Part shown: positions 55,628-64,000 of the stretch, piece by piece | How positions within the stretch are numbered: the stretch's first letter is position 1 | Layout: each line of letters starts with the position of its first letter | NCBI GenBank assembly: GCA_030280995.1 | Contig: JASXTE010000010.1 | Span: 20,663,823 to 20,727,822, forward strand | Source of the DNA: Hemileia vastatrix | Taxonomy: Eukaryota > Basidiomycota > Pucciniomycetes > Pucciniales > Zaghouaniaceae | DNA: 64,000 nt | Reading direction: 5' to 3' | Position numbers and translations under genes: made by a program | The notes under the pieces: generated by a model | Databases searched by the model: none | Seen by the model: only the letters and a program-made list of their open reading frames with translations | Told to the model about the DNA's origin: nothing

Positions 55628-56805
55628 GACTTCGAACTAGTACCTTCTCTTTCCTTCAACTTTACACAGTCTTCCAACTTGTGCTTACCCCCACAATACA
55701 TACATAACCCATTATCTGCTCTTCTCTTCCTCTCAGCTTCTTTAAGTTCCCCTTTAGGATCCAGTACTTTGCTGATATCGCCTGGGGTCGAGCCTTTTGG
55801 TCGAGGTTTATCCTTTCCCTTATTGGGTTTGGATTGAGTCGAGGAGGATTGATTTGGTCGTGGGTGTGAAGAAGGTCCCGATTTAAAATTTAGGCCTTGA
55901 GATTTGTTGGCATATCGACGATTTTGAAGTCGTCCTTGATAAACGCCGTCAAGTTCGAGGGTTTGATCCATTAAATCCGTTAAATTAGTCATCTTCTGAC
56001 CGTGAAGATTTAATTGATCCAGAATCCTCAAAGGAAGTCCTTTCCTGAAATGATACTTAAGGGCAGCATCATTCCAACCTACTCGAGTTTGAAGTGCTCT
56101 GAAGTTTGAGATATATTCAGAGGCTTTACCATTATCACTCATGCGAAGAAAATTAAGTTCAATTTCTGCGTTGTCCGTTTCATTAGGGTCCCCAAACAAC
56201 GTAAAAAGTTGGTCTTCAAACTTTTCCCAATTATTGATAAGTAAGTGGGTTTCTGTCGAAGAAAGCATGAGTAGATAAGGTTCGAACCATCTTGCTGCTT
56301 TCCCGGCTAGGAATGAAGAAGCGTAAACAACCTTTGATCGGTCGCTGTTAAAGGTTCGAGGGTCATTATGGAACAGTAGCTTGCAGGTTTGCAAGAAGGG
56401 TCGCAATCTGTCGGGGTAATCTCCGTCAAATTTGTCAGGAGATTTCATAGAAGGAGTTTTGAACTTAGATCCCTCTGAAGACGTTGGATTTGAAAGGGTT
56501 TTCATAAAAAGTCTCATGAAGTCTTCCAGAGAGTTAGATGGTCCCGGTTCTGAGGATTGGCCAGAAGGGTGATTGGCAGGGGCGGATGGTGCCTCATGCA
56601 TTGTATCCTCCCCTTCTTCTTCATCACTAGAATCCTCAAAATCTTGTGGAATGTCTTCTACAGATTGAACTGAATGTTGCCGTTCCCTAAGGTCGAGTGG
56701 TTCCAAAGAGTGAGTGCGAGAAACAGACCTTGTGGCTGTTGGCCTGCCTCTAGCGCGAGCTCTAGTAGTAGCGCCCGTAGGAGGAGTGCGTTGAACAGGT
56801 GCCAT
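55618..56805 (-). CDS. gag: Element E Gag (capsid and nucleocapsid)
   Basis: 395 aa from ATG 56805, only 70 nt inside the 5' LTR. The N-terminus is Arg/Thr-rich and basic (GATTRARARGRPTATRS), followed by an acidic stretch. A retrotransposon gag domain lies in the middle (KSPDKFDGDYPDRLRPFLQT, AARWFEPYL, NNWEKFEDQLFTLFGD, LPLRILDQL). A single zinc knuckle CMYCGGKHKLEDC (CX2CX3HX4C) lies at about 368-380. Gag assembles the particle and binds RNA. The frame ends at TAG 55618-55620, right after a slippery heptamer that leads into Pol. Confidence 0.93.
   Translation of the reverse strand: MAPVQRTPPTGATTRARARGRPTATRSVSRTHSLEPLDLRERQHSVQSVEDIPQDFEDSSDEEEGEDTMHEAPSAPANHPSGQSSEPGPSNSLEDFMRLFMKTLSNPTSSEGSKFKTPSMKSPDKFDGDYPDRLRPFLQTCKLLFHNDPRTFNSDRSKVVYASSFLAGKAARWFEPYLLMLSSTETHLLINNWEKFEDQLFTLFGDPNETDNAEIELNFLRMSDNGKASEYISNFRALQTRVGWNDAALKYHFRKGLPLRILDQLNLHGQKMTNLTDLMDQTLELDGVYQGRLQNRRYANKSQGLNFKSGPSSHPRPNQSSSTQSKPNKGKDKPRPKGSTPGDISKVLDPKGELKEAERKRRADNGLCMYCGGKHKLEDCVKLKEREGTSSKSKN
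55621..55627 (-). promoter_or_regulatory. -1 ribosomal frameshift site at the gag/pol junction
   Basis: On the minus strand the last gag codons are TCA AAA AAC TAG, so A AAA AAC sits in the correct phase for a canonical -1 slippery heptamer. The pol frame is closed by a TAG a few codons upstream and open afterwards, so the shift must happen within this short overlap. Confidence 0.85.
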
Positions 56806-56860
56806 TTAAAATTTTAGAAACACCTAAAGGACGTAGTAGTGCAAAGAATGAGAACTACGG

Positions 56861-56875
56861 AGAATTAAATTATAC
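56861..56875 (-). other. Self-primer binding site of element E
   Basis: The first bases inside the 5' LTR (minus strand G, then TATAATTTAATTCT) are perfectly complementary over 14 nt to AGAATTAAATTATA at plus 57201-57214 (minus strand sense). That sequence starts 37 nt downstream of the start of the TATA box of the gag-pol promoter, where transcription should begin. This is the arrangement of Tf1/sushi self-priming. No site matching a tRNA 3' end (TGG) is present. Confidence 0.7.
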
Positions 56876-57649
56876 TGTCACCGGACGACCTACGCACAAG
56901 GTCGAGGATGTTCCTGCAAGAGAGATGAGGGATTTTAGAAACTTTTTCGAAGCACAGAGGAATGATTCGAGGAAATGATTCGAAGGTTACTCAAAGTAAT
57001 AGCTATAGGTTCGAGGTTCGTTCGAGAAGAATTATAAACTAGTTCCAAGGTAATAATAATTCTTAAAATCTCACGAAGGGTTGGAAACTCAATAATCAAA
57101 GATTTAGGATTTAGAAATGAATATTGAGAAAGTAAAAGAAAGATACAATAACAATGATTTAACTTTTAAGGATTTACCACTATTAATGTAAATACGATAT
57201 TATAATTTAATTCTAAGGAATATCGAACCAAAATACCCAACTCCTTTTATATCCTTTGTTCCTCCTTGCATTGACCTCCCTTCCATCGCAGCATTCCCAT
57301 TCCATTGACCATTACTAACATACACTTAGACCCTCTCCACTAAATATCCGTCCATGCTCAATTTACCCCTTTTAATTAATTAACAAAACTTTAATGAAAA
57401 AACTACTACTATACTATTTCGTTGATCCTAGCGCTGTGCGTCGCTTATTGAAAAGGACTAAGGTACCCTATTGGGAGATTGACTAATTTAGATTTAGAGT
57501 TTAGGCTAGCGCAGTTAAATAGTAAGTACACAAAGGAAAATTGCAGTTGCTATGGAGAATTGCTTTCTGCGCTTCGAGTATAGATTTAGGACTTGATATT
57601 ATTGATTTATTGAGTTAATTTCGCCTCGAGTGTCACGTGGCGCGTGACA
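56876..57649 (-). repeat. 5' LTR of element E
   Basis: Same termini as 49188-49960. It drives gag-pol leftward; predicted start of the RNA is near 57214-57220. Confidence 0.93.
57245..57251 (-). promoter_or_regulatory. TATA box of the gag-pol promoter of element E
   Basis: TATAAAA on the minus strand (GGATATAAAAGGAG). The 3' LTR copy reads TATAAAC. Confidence 0.7.
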
Positions 57650-57654
57650 TATAT

Positions 57655-58703
57655 ATGGTTATAGTACATATATATATAATTATTACACTATTATATGGCT
57701 TATAGTAGTTTAAAGAGTTTATCCATAGCCTAATAACACTTTTCAAGGTGTTAATGGAGTCTCAATATACTTATCTTAAGTGATAATAAGTAATTATAGA
57801 CATCATAAGCTTATATGTATACATAAACCTCATATTCATTGAAATATGTAGTTATATTATGTATATTTAAGTCTATAAGTGGGTTTTAAACTCACAATAG
57901 CCTTTAACCTTTATTATTCTGCTTTTTTAGGTCATATAGAAGTATTCAGTGGACTCACAACTCCTACACAAGCATATACACCTAATTCAGGCGCATATAT
58001 CCAGTTTGGACAACTTAATCTGCTTCCTTGGATGGATTTTCAAGGATTTATGGGTTGGGATATCATTACTGGGTCAATATGGATGCTTGGACAGTTAATT
58101 TGGCTCCTTTATATTCTTTGGGTTTCATTATTTACTCTTTGGATGAGTTATTTTACCTGTTTCTTTATGGTATCTGCTTTTATCTGTTTATTCTATTTAT
58201 GGTATGGGTCTGTGGTATCATTAATTGTGATGGAGGGTCCTTACTGGAGGTTTGGTTGTTGAAACTGCTTGAAGCGGACACCATGGGGAGGTTATGGGCC
58301 CTCAAAGTGCTGTAATTGCCAGGGATAGCAGTGACATCATCTGGATTGAAGTTCTGTGCACTCCAGTGGACTTTGGTATAAGTAAGGGAGGATTTGATGG
58401 GTTATTAGACATCACTTACTTAGTAGTAATTAAACAAACACTATAACACAATTATTATCATATATAAATATATTATAAAGCAGTTATAAATTGATATTAT
58501 CTTTATATAAGCTATAACTATATTTTATTGGTCTATTTTTCACCACTAGCATGCATAAAAATCCAAGTATTGTGAGTTTATATTGAGAATAATTATTTTA
58601 TTAGTCTTCCCCTGAGGTTTAATCACTAAATCATTTATCAATAAGTAGTAGTAACATTAATATTTTCTATTAAATCATACTTAGATACTAGCACACACTG
58701 ACA
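57655..58703 (+). repeat. 3' LTR of element D, remainder
   Basis: It resumes after element E with ATGGTTATAGTACATATATA (compare 39200-39220) and ends CTAGCACACACTGACA, followed by the duplication AAAAT. Confidence 0.9.
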
Positions 58704-58960
58704 AAAATAATGAGAAAGATATGTGACCACTATTTTCTTCCTCTTGCTGAGCTGAATCTTTGAAAAGTCATCACTCTTTTTTTATTTTTTTTATTAATTT
58801 GAAACCCCATCAATTTTATTTGTTTCATTCACAAAATTACAAAAAATAATTAAAATAAATAATTAAAAATTAAAAAAATAAATGAAAAAAGTAATCATAC
58901 TATATTCTTATCTCTTACTATCTTATCTCACTCAAAAATAAAAAAATAAGAAGAAAAAAT

Positions 58961-59749
58961 AAAAAATAAATATAAAAATAGAAATAAAAATAAAAATAAA
59001 AATAAAAATAAAAATAAAAATAAAAATAAAAATAAAAATAAAAATAAAAATAAAAATAAAAATAAAAATAAAAATAAAAATAAAAATAAAAATAAAAATA
59101 AAAATAAAAATAAAAATAAAAATAAAAATAAAAATAAAAATAAAAATAAAAATAAAAATAAAAATAAAAATAAAAATAAAAATAAAAATAAAAATAAAAA
59201 TAAAAATAAAAATAAAAATAAAAATAAAAATAAAAATAAAAATAAAAATAAAAATAAAAATAAAAATAAAAATAAAAATAAAAATAAAAATAAAAATAAA
59301 AATAAAAATAAAAATAAAAATAAAAATAAAAATAAAAATAAAAATAAAAATAAAAATAAAAATAAAAATAAAAATAAAAATAAAAATAAAAATAAAAATA
59401 AAAATAAAAATAAAAATAAAAATAAAAATAAAAATAAAAATAAAAATAAAAATAAAAATAAAAATAAAAATAAAAATAAAAATAAAAATAAAAATAAAAA
59501 TAAAAATAAAAATAAAAATAAAAATAAAAATAAAAATAAAAATAAAAATAAAAATAAAAATAAAAATAAAAATAAAAATAAAAATAAAAATAAAAATAAA
59601 AATAAAAATAAAAATAAAAATAAAAATAAAAATAAAAATAAAAATAAAATTAAAATTAAAATTAAAATTAAAATTAAAATTAAAATTAAAATTAAAATTA
59701 AAATAAAAATAAAAATAAAAATAAAAATAAAAATAAAAATAAAAATAAA

Positions 59750-59780
<31 letters not shown>

Positions 59781-60054
59781 TAAAAATAAAAATAAAAATA
59801 AAAATAAAAATAAAAATAAAAAGAAAAAGAAAAAGAAAAAGAAAAAGAAAAAGAAAAAGAAAAAGAAAAAGAAAAAGAAAAAGAAAAAGAAAAAGAAAAA
59901 GAAAAAGAAAAAGAAAAAGAAAAAGAAAAAGAAAAAGAAAAAGAAAAAGAAAAAGAAAAAGAAAAAGAAAAAGAAAAAGAAAAAGAAAAAGAAAAAGAAA
60001 AAGAAAAAGAAAAAGAAAAAGAAAAAGAAAAAGAAAAAGAAAAAGAAAAAGAAA

Positions 60055-60085
<31 letters not shown>
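58961..60085. repeat. Second hexanucleotide array with block-wise unit change
   Basis: (AAAAAT)n from about 58983 to 59646 (about 110 copies), (AAAATT)n to about 59703, (AAAAAT)n with one 5-bp slip near 59755 to about 59820, then (AAAAAG)n to about 60080 (about 43 copies). Long Phe/Ile/Leu open frames across it are artefacts. Confidence 0.97.
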
Positions 60086-60532
60086 GTTTGTTTTCCCAAT
60101 TGGAGTCCAGTAAAAAAAACCCCCACACTTTCACTATTATGGGCAGCCAACAAGAAGAAACTTTAGTTTTCATCAACTCATAAATCTAGTGAGTCCTTTT
60201 ATAAAAGATAGTTAAATGCATTACAGAGACCATCAAAAAAATTCAAATTGGGTGACACACTCACTGAATGAAACAGTGGGCTGTGGTTATAGTGCAGTGA
60301 CCTGAAGTGTATCAGGTCAGTCTTGTTGCTGTATTATCTAGAATGGATGAAGACTGACAGGGTACGGCAGGTAGAATATATAAAGACAGGCTTTTAATGT
60401 GCCCTAACCTAATTTTCTATTATCATTAATCTATATGTACTAAAACCCCCCTACACAATAATGACCAATATGTATATATTATTAATGAAAGATAGAGATA
60501 AAAATTTAATTTAGATATTTAAAGCAAAAAAA
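60086..60532. other. Spacer between the hexamer array and the copia remnant
   Basis: No gene is seen. 60361-60443 shares about 70 bp with 24112-24174 (GCCCTAACCTAATTT core), a dispersed repeat that may belong to the copia element's end. Confidence 0.4.
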
Positions 60533-61020
60533 TCAAATGGATAAATCTAATTTATCAATTACCTTTCTTAGATTTATGCTGTTTAATTCTTTTGTCATAC
60601 AACCAGCAACTTTTTTTAATCCTGGAATCCATGTTAGAGTTAAATTTTTTCTGTAGATTAGTAGATTTAGGAAATTGAAATCCTGTTTTGAATTTTGCAT
60701 GTCCCTCAATGATGGTAAATTATAAACAATATCTACTTCTGTACTATTGTTATAATTTAGAATGAATTCTATTCCATAACCCATAAAATCTTCCTCAAAA
60801 TTCCTTTTCCATAAATCCATCCTAGCTCCCATTCTAAATGCCATGTACTATGCATGAAAGGTAGCTAAGCCAACATTTTCTGTTGCTTTTCCATCCATCT
60901 GATTGGTACACAACATACCATAATTACATTACAGCTTCCAGACCTCTACCTTTCCCCTCTCAAAGAAGAATCTGCAAACACTTTAATTTTTAAAAAATTA
61001 TTACTTTTAGGTGATATCTT
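60533..61020 (-). pseudogene. Ty1/copia RNase H fragment
   Basis: The frame 60844-60533 ends with LTWIPGLKKVAGCMTKELN, the copia RNase H block WIPxxxxxADxxTKxL. The upstream part is broken by stops and frame changes. It is the 3' end of the pol whose RT and integrase lie to the right. Confidence 0.7.
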
Positions 61021-62110
61021 AAATTTTTGGTCTTTTTTTTTGTTAAAGACTGAACGAGATTTTGAAAGGAATTCCAATAGTCATCATTTGGGTGACTTGC
61101 AAATGTTTCTATAAATTTTACCCCATGACAGATGTTTGGCTGGATTCCTTGTAAAATGTTAATTAATGCTTCTACTCATGATAAAAATTCTGGTGATTTA
61201 ACAGCTGGTTTTGATTTATTTTTTGTTTCAAGATTGAATTTTGATGTTAAAGGAGTATTTGATATCTTAAGGGAAGGATTAAAATGCTTGATGATTCAAT
61301 CTACCAGCTTATGTTGCAAAAGTAAGTAATTGGTTCCTTTGGTTTCAACTTTTAATCCAACAATCTGGTTTATTTTTTCCTCCCACATTATGTCCATAAA
61401 AATTTTTAAATCTTTTTCTAATTCAGTCAAAGTGTTAAGGCTCTTTCTTGAAAAAATTTTATCATCCATATGCAACCAAATTATTTCCAAAGAATCAATA
61501 GTTTGTAGAACATATACCAAAGAATCAAAAAAACTTGCGGTGTAGCCCATATCCCTGAGTTTTTCTAATATGAACTTCCACTAGATGTGTACTGCTTTTT
61601 TGGTGCCATAAAGGGATTTTTTTAACCTACATACTAGGTTTTTATTTTCTTCAAACCCATCAGGATGTTTGACATAGACCTCCTCTGTAATTGGACTTTT
61701 GAGGTATGCCCCAACTACATTGATAGAACTTAAATTCCAATTAAATTTTTAAGCTAATGTGAATATCAGATTTAGAGATGTGAAAGTAGCCATAGGTGCA
61801 AAAGTTTCATCAAAATTTTCAATGTACTGTTGCAAAAAATCCTGCGCAACAAATATGGCTTTTTGTTTTATCACCTTCCAATCTGCATCGTTTTCAAAGG
61901 TGAATACCCACTTTCTTCCAATGACTGACTTTCCTTCAATTAGTGGTACTAGTTACCAAAATTCTTTTTCTTTCCAATTTTCAATTTCTGCAAGGAAAGA
62001 TTGTTTTTATTTATTGGTTTCAACTGATTTTATCACTTTTTTAAAGGTTTTGGGTACATCTTCAGGTCTACATTTGTTATAAATTTTGAAGGCCAATTTA
62101 TCTTACTCTT
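61021..62110 (-). pseudogene. Ty1/copia reverse transcriptase fragment
   Basis: Minus-strand pieces read FAPMATFTSLNLIFTLA, INVVGAYLKSPI, YVKHPDGFEENKNLVC and LKKSLYGTKKAVHIW, the conserved copia RT order. IWLHMDDKIFS corresponds to YVDD, with the Tyr-Val replaced. The longest clean frame is 61550-61296. Multiple stops show it is dead. Confidence 0.82.
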
Positions 62111-62517
62111 CAAGCTCTTTTTCTATCAAGAAGTGGTCAACTTAAAGAGAGTTGAAGATGAACATGATAGAACCCTTTTTTTGTTGATTGGTGTCTATGG
62201 GAACTATATTTTTATCTTTAAATGAAGAAAATATTGCAATTGCTGACTGAATTAACACTTTCTTATTTTCATCCCTGAATAATCAGACCTTACCACCTTT
62301 GACATAACCAATCACTCTGAATTTTATAGCCCTCTGGTTCAATTTCTGTCTTACTTCTTTATTTATTTGAAAAAAAAGCTTTCTCAGCAAGTATTCTTAT
62401 AATATCTAGCTGTGGTTTAGTTCCTAGGAGTTATTGATACAGTGTCAGTGTATTCTTAATTTTTTTAGGTAGACAATTATGTAAGAATTCCACCTATTAG
62501 AAGGAAGCTACCCAGAA

Positions 62518-63180
62518 TTATTTGTCAAGTCCACTTTTAGAAATTAATGTATAGCCTATGTCAGCAATGGCTCTATTTAGGTGCTCTTCTATCCCATTTT
62601 GTTCATGTTGATAAGGCATTTCATTCTCCCAAATTATACAAAATTCAGTCAAGTATGATTGAAAATTTTGATTCACATATTCTCTTCCATTATCAGAACA
62701 AATTATTCTTATAATTCTTCCTTTTAATTGTTCCATTTTTACTTGGTATCTGACAAAGGCATCAGGTACCTGATTTTTAGCTGTGAGTGGTTTTAATACA
62801 GTGTAGCTTGTAGTAAAGTCTTGTAAAGAGAAAAAATATAGAGCTCCTACAAACTTCAATTCCTCAAAGGGGTCCATGAAATCTGAAACTATTATTTCTA
62901 ATGGCTCAGGTGATTTTCCAGAACTATTTAAAGTAGAAAATTATATGCTTTTAGAAATTTAACAGTAATCACAGTTTACATCTCCCAGTGGTAGAGAATC
63001 AGGTAATCCCAGTGCTGATTTATGAATTATTAATCTCCTTATTACCCTCATAGTAACATGACCTAACTCTCTGTGACAATGCATAATAACTGGAATGTTA
63101 TTATTTATTTTCTCAGAGCTAAGACCACACAGTGGATTTAAGGATATTGGGACTTGTGCACTTTTGACTATCTTTCATGG
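62518..63180 (-). pseudogene. Ty1/copia GAG-pre-integrase and integrase fragment
   Basis: At about 63130-62990 the minus strand encodes HCHRELGHVTMRVIRRL and CDYC, the zinc-finger GAG-pre-integrase domain. 62877-62518 (119 codons) holds the integrase core: SDFMDP, ICSDNGREYVNQNF and HEQNGIEEHLNRAI, the D, D and E positions of copia integrase. Stops separate the parts. The upstream gag is missing: an A-type LTR begins at 63229. Confidence 0.85.
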
Positions 63181-63228
63181 AGGGAAAATTTTTGTAGCAT
63201 TTCAGAAATTTAGTATTGATAAGCTAAC

Positions 63229-64000
63229 TGTCAGCCAGGCTATTCCAGGAGCCCAGTAAATGATATGTTAACTTATAGGACCTGAAAGAGGGTGTAAGAA
63301 TTGTATTTAATGTATATAAATTAATATTTTATTGCATAATAAAATTATATAAGTATATAAGGGTTATATTAATTTTATTGGTTATATAAATTTTTTATAC
63401 ATTTAAATTAAACATAATATATTATATTATACAAATAATGGCTCATTTTTTATGTATTTAATAATTATAAATTTATATTTAATTAATTAAAAACATATAT
63501 TATAATTATAAGTGTAAAATTTACTTATAATATAATTAAATTAATTATTTATATTTATATATTAAATATCATTTTTTATAGTATTAAACAATAAATAATG
63601 ACGCTTCTTTTGACCTATAATTGTGTCAGGAAAAACTAATTAATACTGAATTGAAATATATTACATATTTGTTGCGTCAGAATATTTTTGTTTCACTTAA
63701 AAATCCTTAAATCAGACTGTACCATCTGTTTTGAATGATTTTTCTCATAGCTCCTATTTTCCAGGCTTGTTTAGTTATTCACTATATTTACTTACTGATT
63801 TGGGAATTAATGGTGGGAAAATTGGTTTCTTAATTGGGGTTTTTAATTATTTGTTTCATATTTTTCTCTACATTGTTATGTTTCACTTACTCTTTGATAT
63901 ACTTGTTTTATCCTATTATAATTATTGTATTTACAAATATAGTGGCGCTTCAGAGGACCCATTGCCTATAAAAGGGCCTTGGACAATCCCCTGTAGCCTC
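63229..64000 (+). repeat. A-type LTR, truncated by the window edge
   Basis: It begins TGTCAGCCAGGCTATTCCAG and follows the A LTR through TGACCTATAATTGTGTCAG to GCGCTTCAGAGGACCC and GCCTATAAAAGGGCC (TATA 63967-63973). It appears to interrupt the copia element. Confidence 0.88.
63967..63973 (+). promoter_or_regulatory. TATA box of the right-edge A-type LTR
   Basis: TATAAAA in the conserved context TTGCCTATAAAAGGGCCTTGG. Confidence 0.65.

Larger units (their letters stand above)
49188..57649 (-). mobile_element. Element E: apparently complete Ty3/gypsy chromovirus with an antisense extra gene
   Basis: It is 8462 bp long, with LTRs 49188-49960 (773 bp) and 56876-57649 (774 bp) about 98-99 percent identical by eye, and the duplication TATAT (49183-49187, 57650-57654). 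On the minus strand lie gag (56805-55618) and pol (to 51971), uninterrupted and overlapping at a -1 slippery site. On the plus strand, between pol and the left LTR, lies a two-exon gene (50069-51020). The domain order with a C-terminal chromodomain and self-primer complementarity point to the Tf1/sushi branch. It is the youngest insertion in this stack and has far more CpG than its neighbours. Confidence 0.93.
39093..58703 (+). mobile_element. Element D: Ty3/gypsy retrotransposon, full span including insertions
   Basis: The 5' LTR is 39093-40269; the 3' LTR is 49081-49187 plus 57655-58703. The duplication AAAAT lies at 39088-39092 and 58704-58708. It is interrupted by solo LTR E (duplication TGGTG), solo LTR F (TATCT) and complete element E (TATAT). 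Net length is about 8.8 kb. Gene order matches A, B and M: gag N-terminus, capsid, protease, RT, RNase H, integrase. It is decayed by stops and frameshifts. Confidence 0.92.

Noticed and set aside
57879..58315. Hydrophobic open frames, also present at 39633-39881
   Set aside because: They lie inside the two copies of the D LTR; similarity follows from LTR identity, and frames differ between copies.
58932..60176. Phe/Ile/Leu-rich open frames on the minus strand
   Set aside because: Same artefact of the second hexamer array.
60270..60340. Possible tRNA or tRNA-derived SINE head (TGGTTATAGTGCAGTGACC)
   Set aside because: Weak A-box likeness only; no B box, no acceptor stem pairing.
60395..60410. 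CCCTAACCTAA resembling a telomere repeat (also near 24150)
   Set aside because: A single unit within a dispersed repeat; no tandem TTAGGG array.
61759..62082. Plus-strand frame of 107 codons
   Set aside because: Antisense shadow of the copia RT.

Overview
The window is an AT-rich, repeat-dominated stretch of a eukaryotic nuclear genome, almost certainly fungal. The grounds are a Zn2Cys6-type cysteine cluster (a fungal-specific fold), introns of 52-58 bp, and a Ty3/gypsy chromovirus with the Tf1/sushi-like traits typical of fungi. A repeat-rich basidiomycete such as a rust is my best guess, but that is inference. I see no convincing intact host gene. Nearly everything is transposable element or tandem repeat.

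Layout. 1-0.8 kb: 3' part of a coiled-coil gene of unknown function. 0.97-2.8 kb: a 93-bp tandem repeat, then a 103-bp tandem repeat whose unit carries a hairpin and whose last unit is split by a 250-bp MITE. 2.8-6.2 kb: no recognisable gene. 6.2-9.0 kb: a 2.8-kb hexanucleotide array, (AAAAAT)n with (AAAATT)n blocks.

9.2-38.4 kb: one decayed Ty3/gypsy element (B; target duplication ATTTG). A composite element (A; 14456-26425, target duplication GTTTG) is inserted in its pol gene. A 9.35-kb minus-strand element (M; 28980-38328) is inserted in its 3' LTR. Removing the insertions restores B to about 7.83 kb with LTRs of 739 and 738 bp.

39.1-58.7 kb: a second plus-strand element (D; target duplication AAAAT). 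It is interrupted by a solo LTR of family E (42047-42857), a solo LTR of family F (43760-45260) and, in its 3' LTR, a complete family E element (49188-57649, target duplication TATAT). 59-60.1 kb: a second hexamer array, then a wrecked minus-strand Ty1/copia element and the start of another A-type LTR running off the window.

Elements A, B, D and M share one architecture: a proline-rich, coiled-coil N-terminal gag reading frame, an intron-like GTAAGT...YAG interval, capsid and zinc knuckle, protease, RT, RNase H, integrase, an AT-hook-like motif and a C-terminal chromodomain-like segment. All carry stops or indels.

The standout is element E, which looks intact. It has gag (395 aa) and pol (about 1.2 kaa, classical chromodomain) joined by a canonical -1 slippery heptamer at the gag stop. 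A 14-nt primer site beside the 5' LTR is perfectly complementary to the predicted 5' end of its own RNA (Tf1-like self-priming). On the opposite strand, between pol and the 3' LTR, lies an extra two-exon gene with its own TATA box encoding a Zn2Cys6-like protein. That antisense accessory gene is the best candidate here for an undescribed system.
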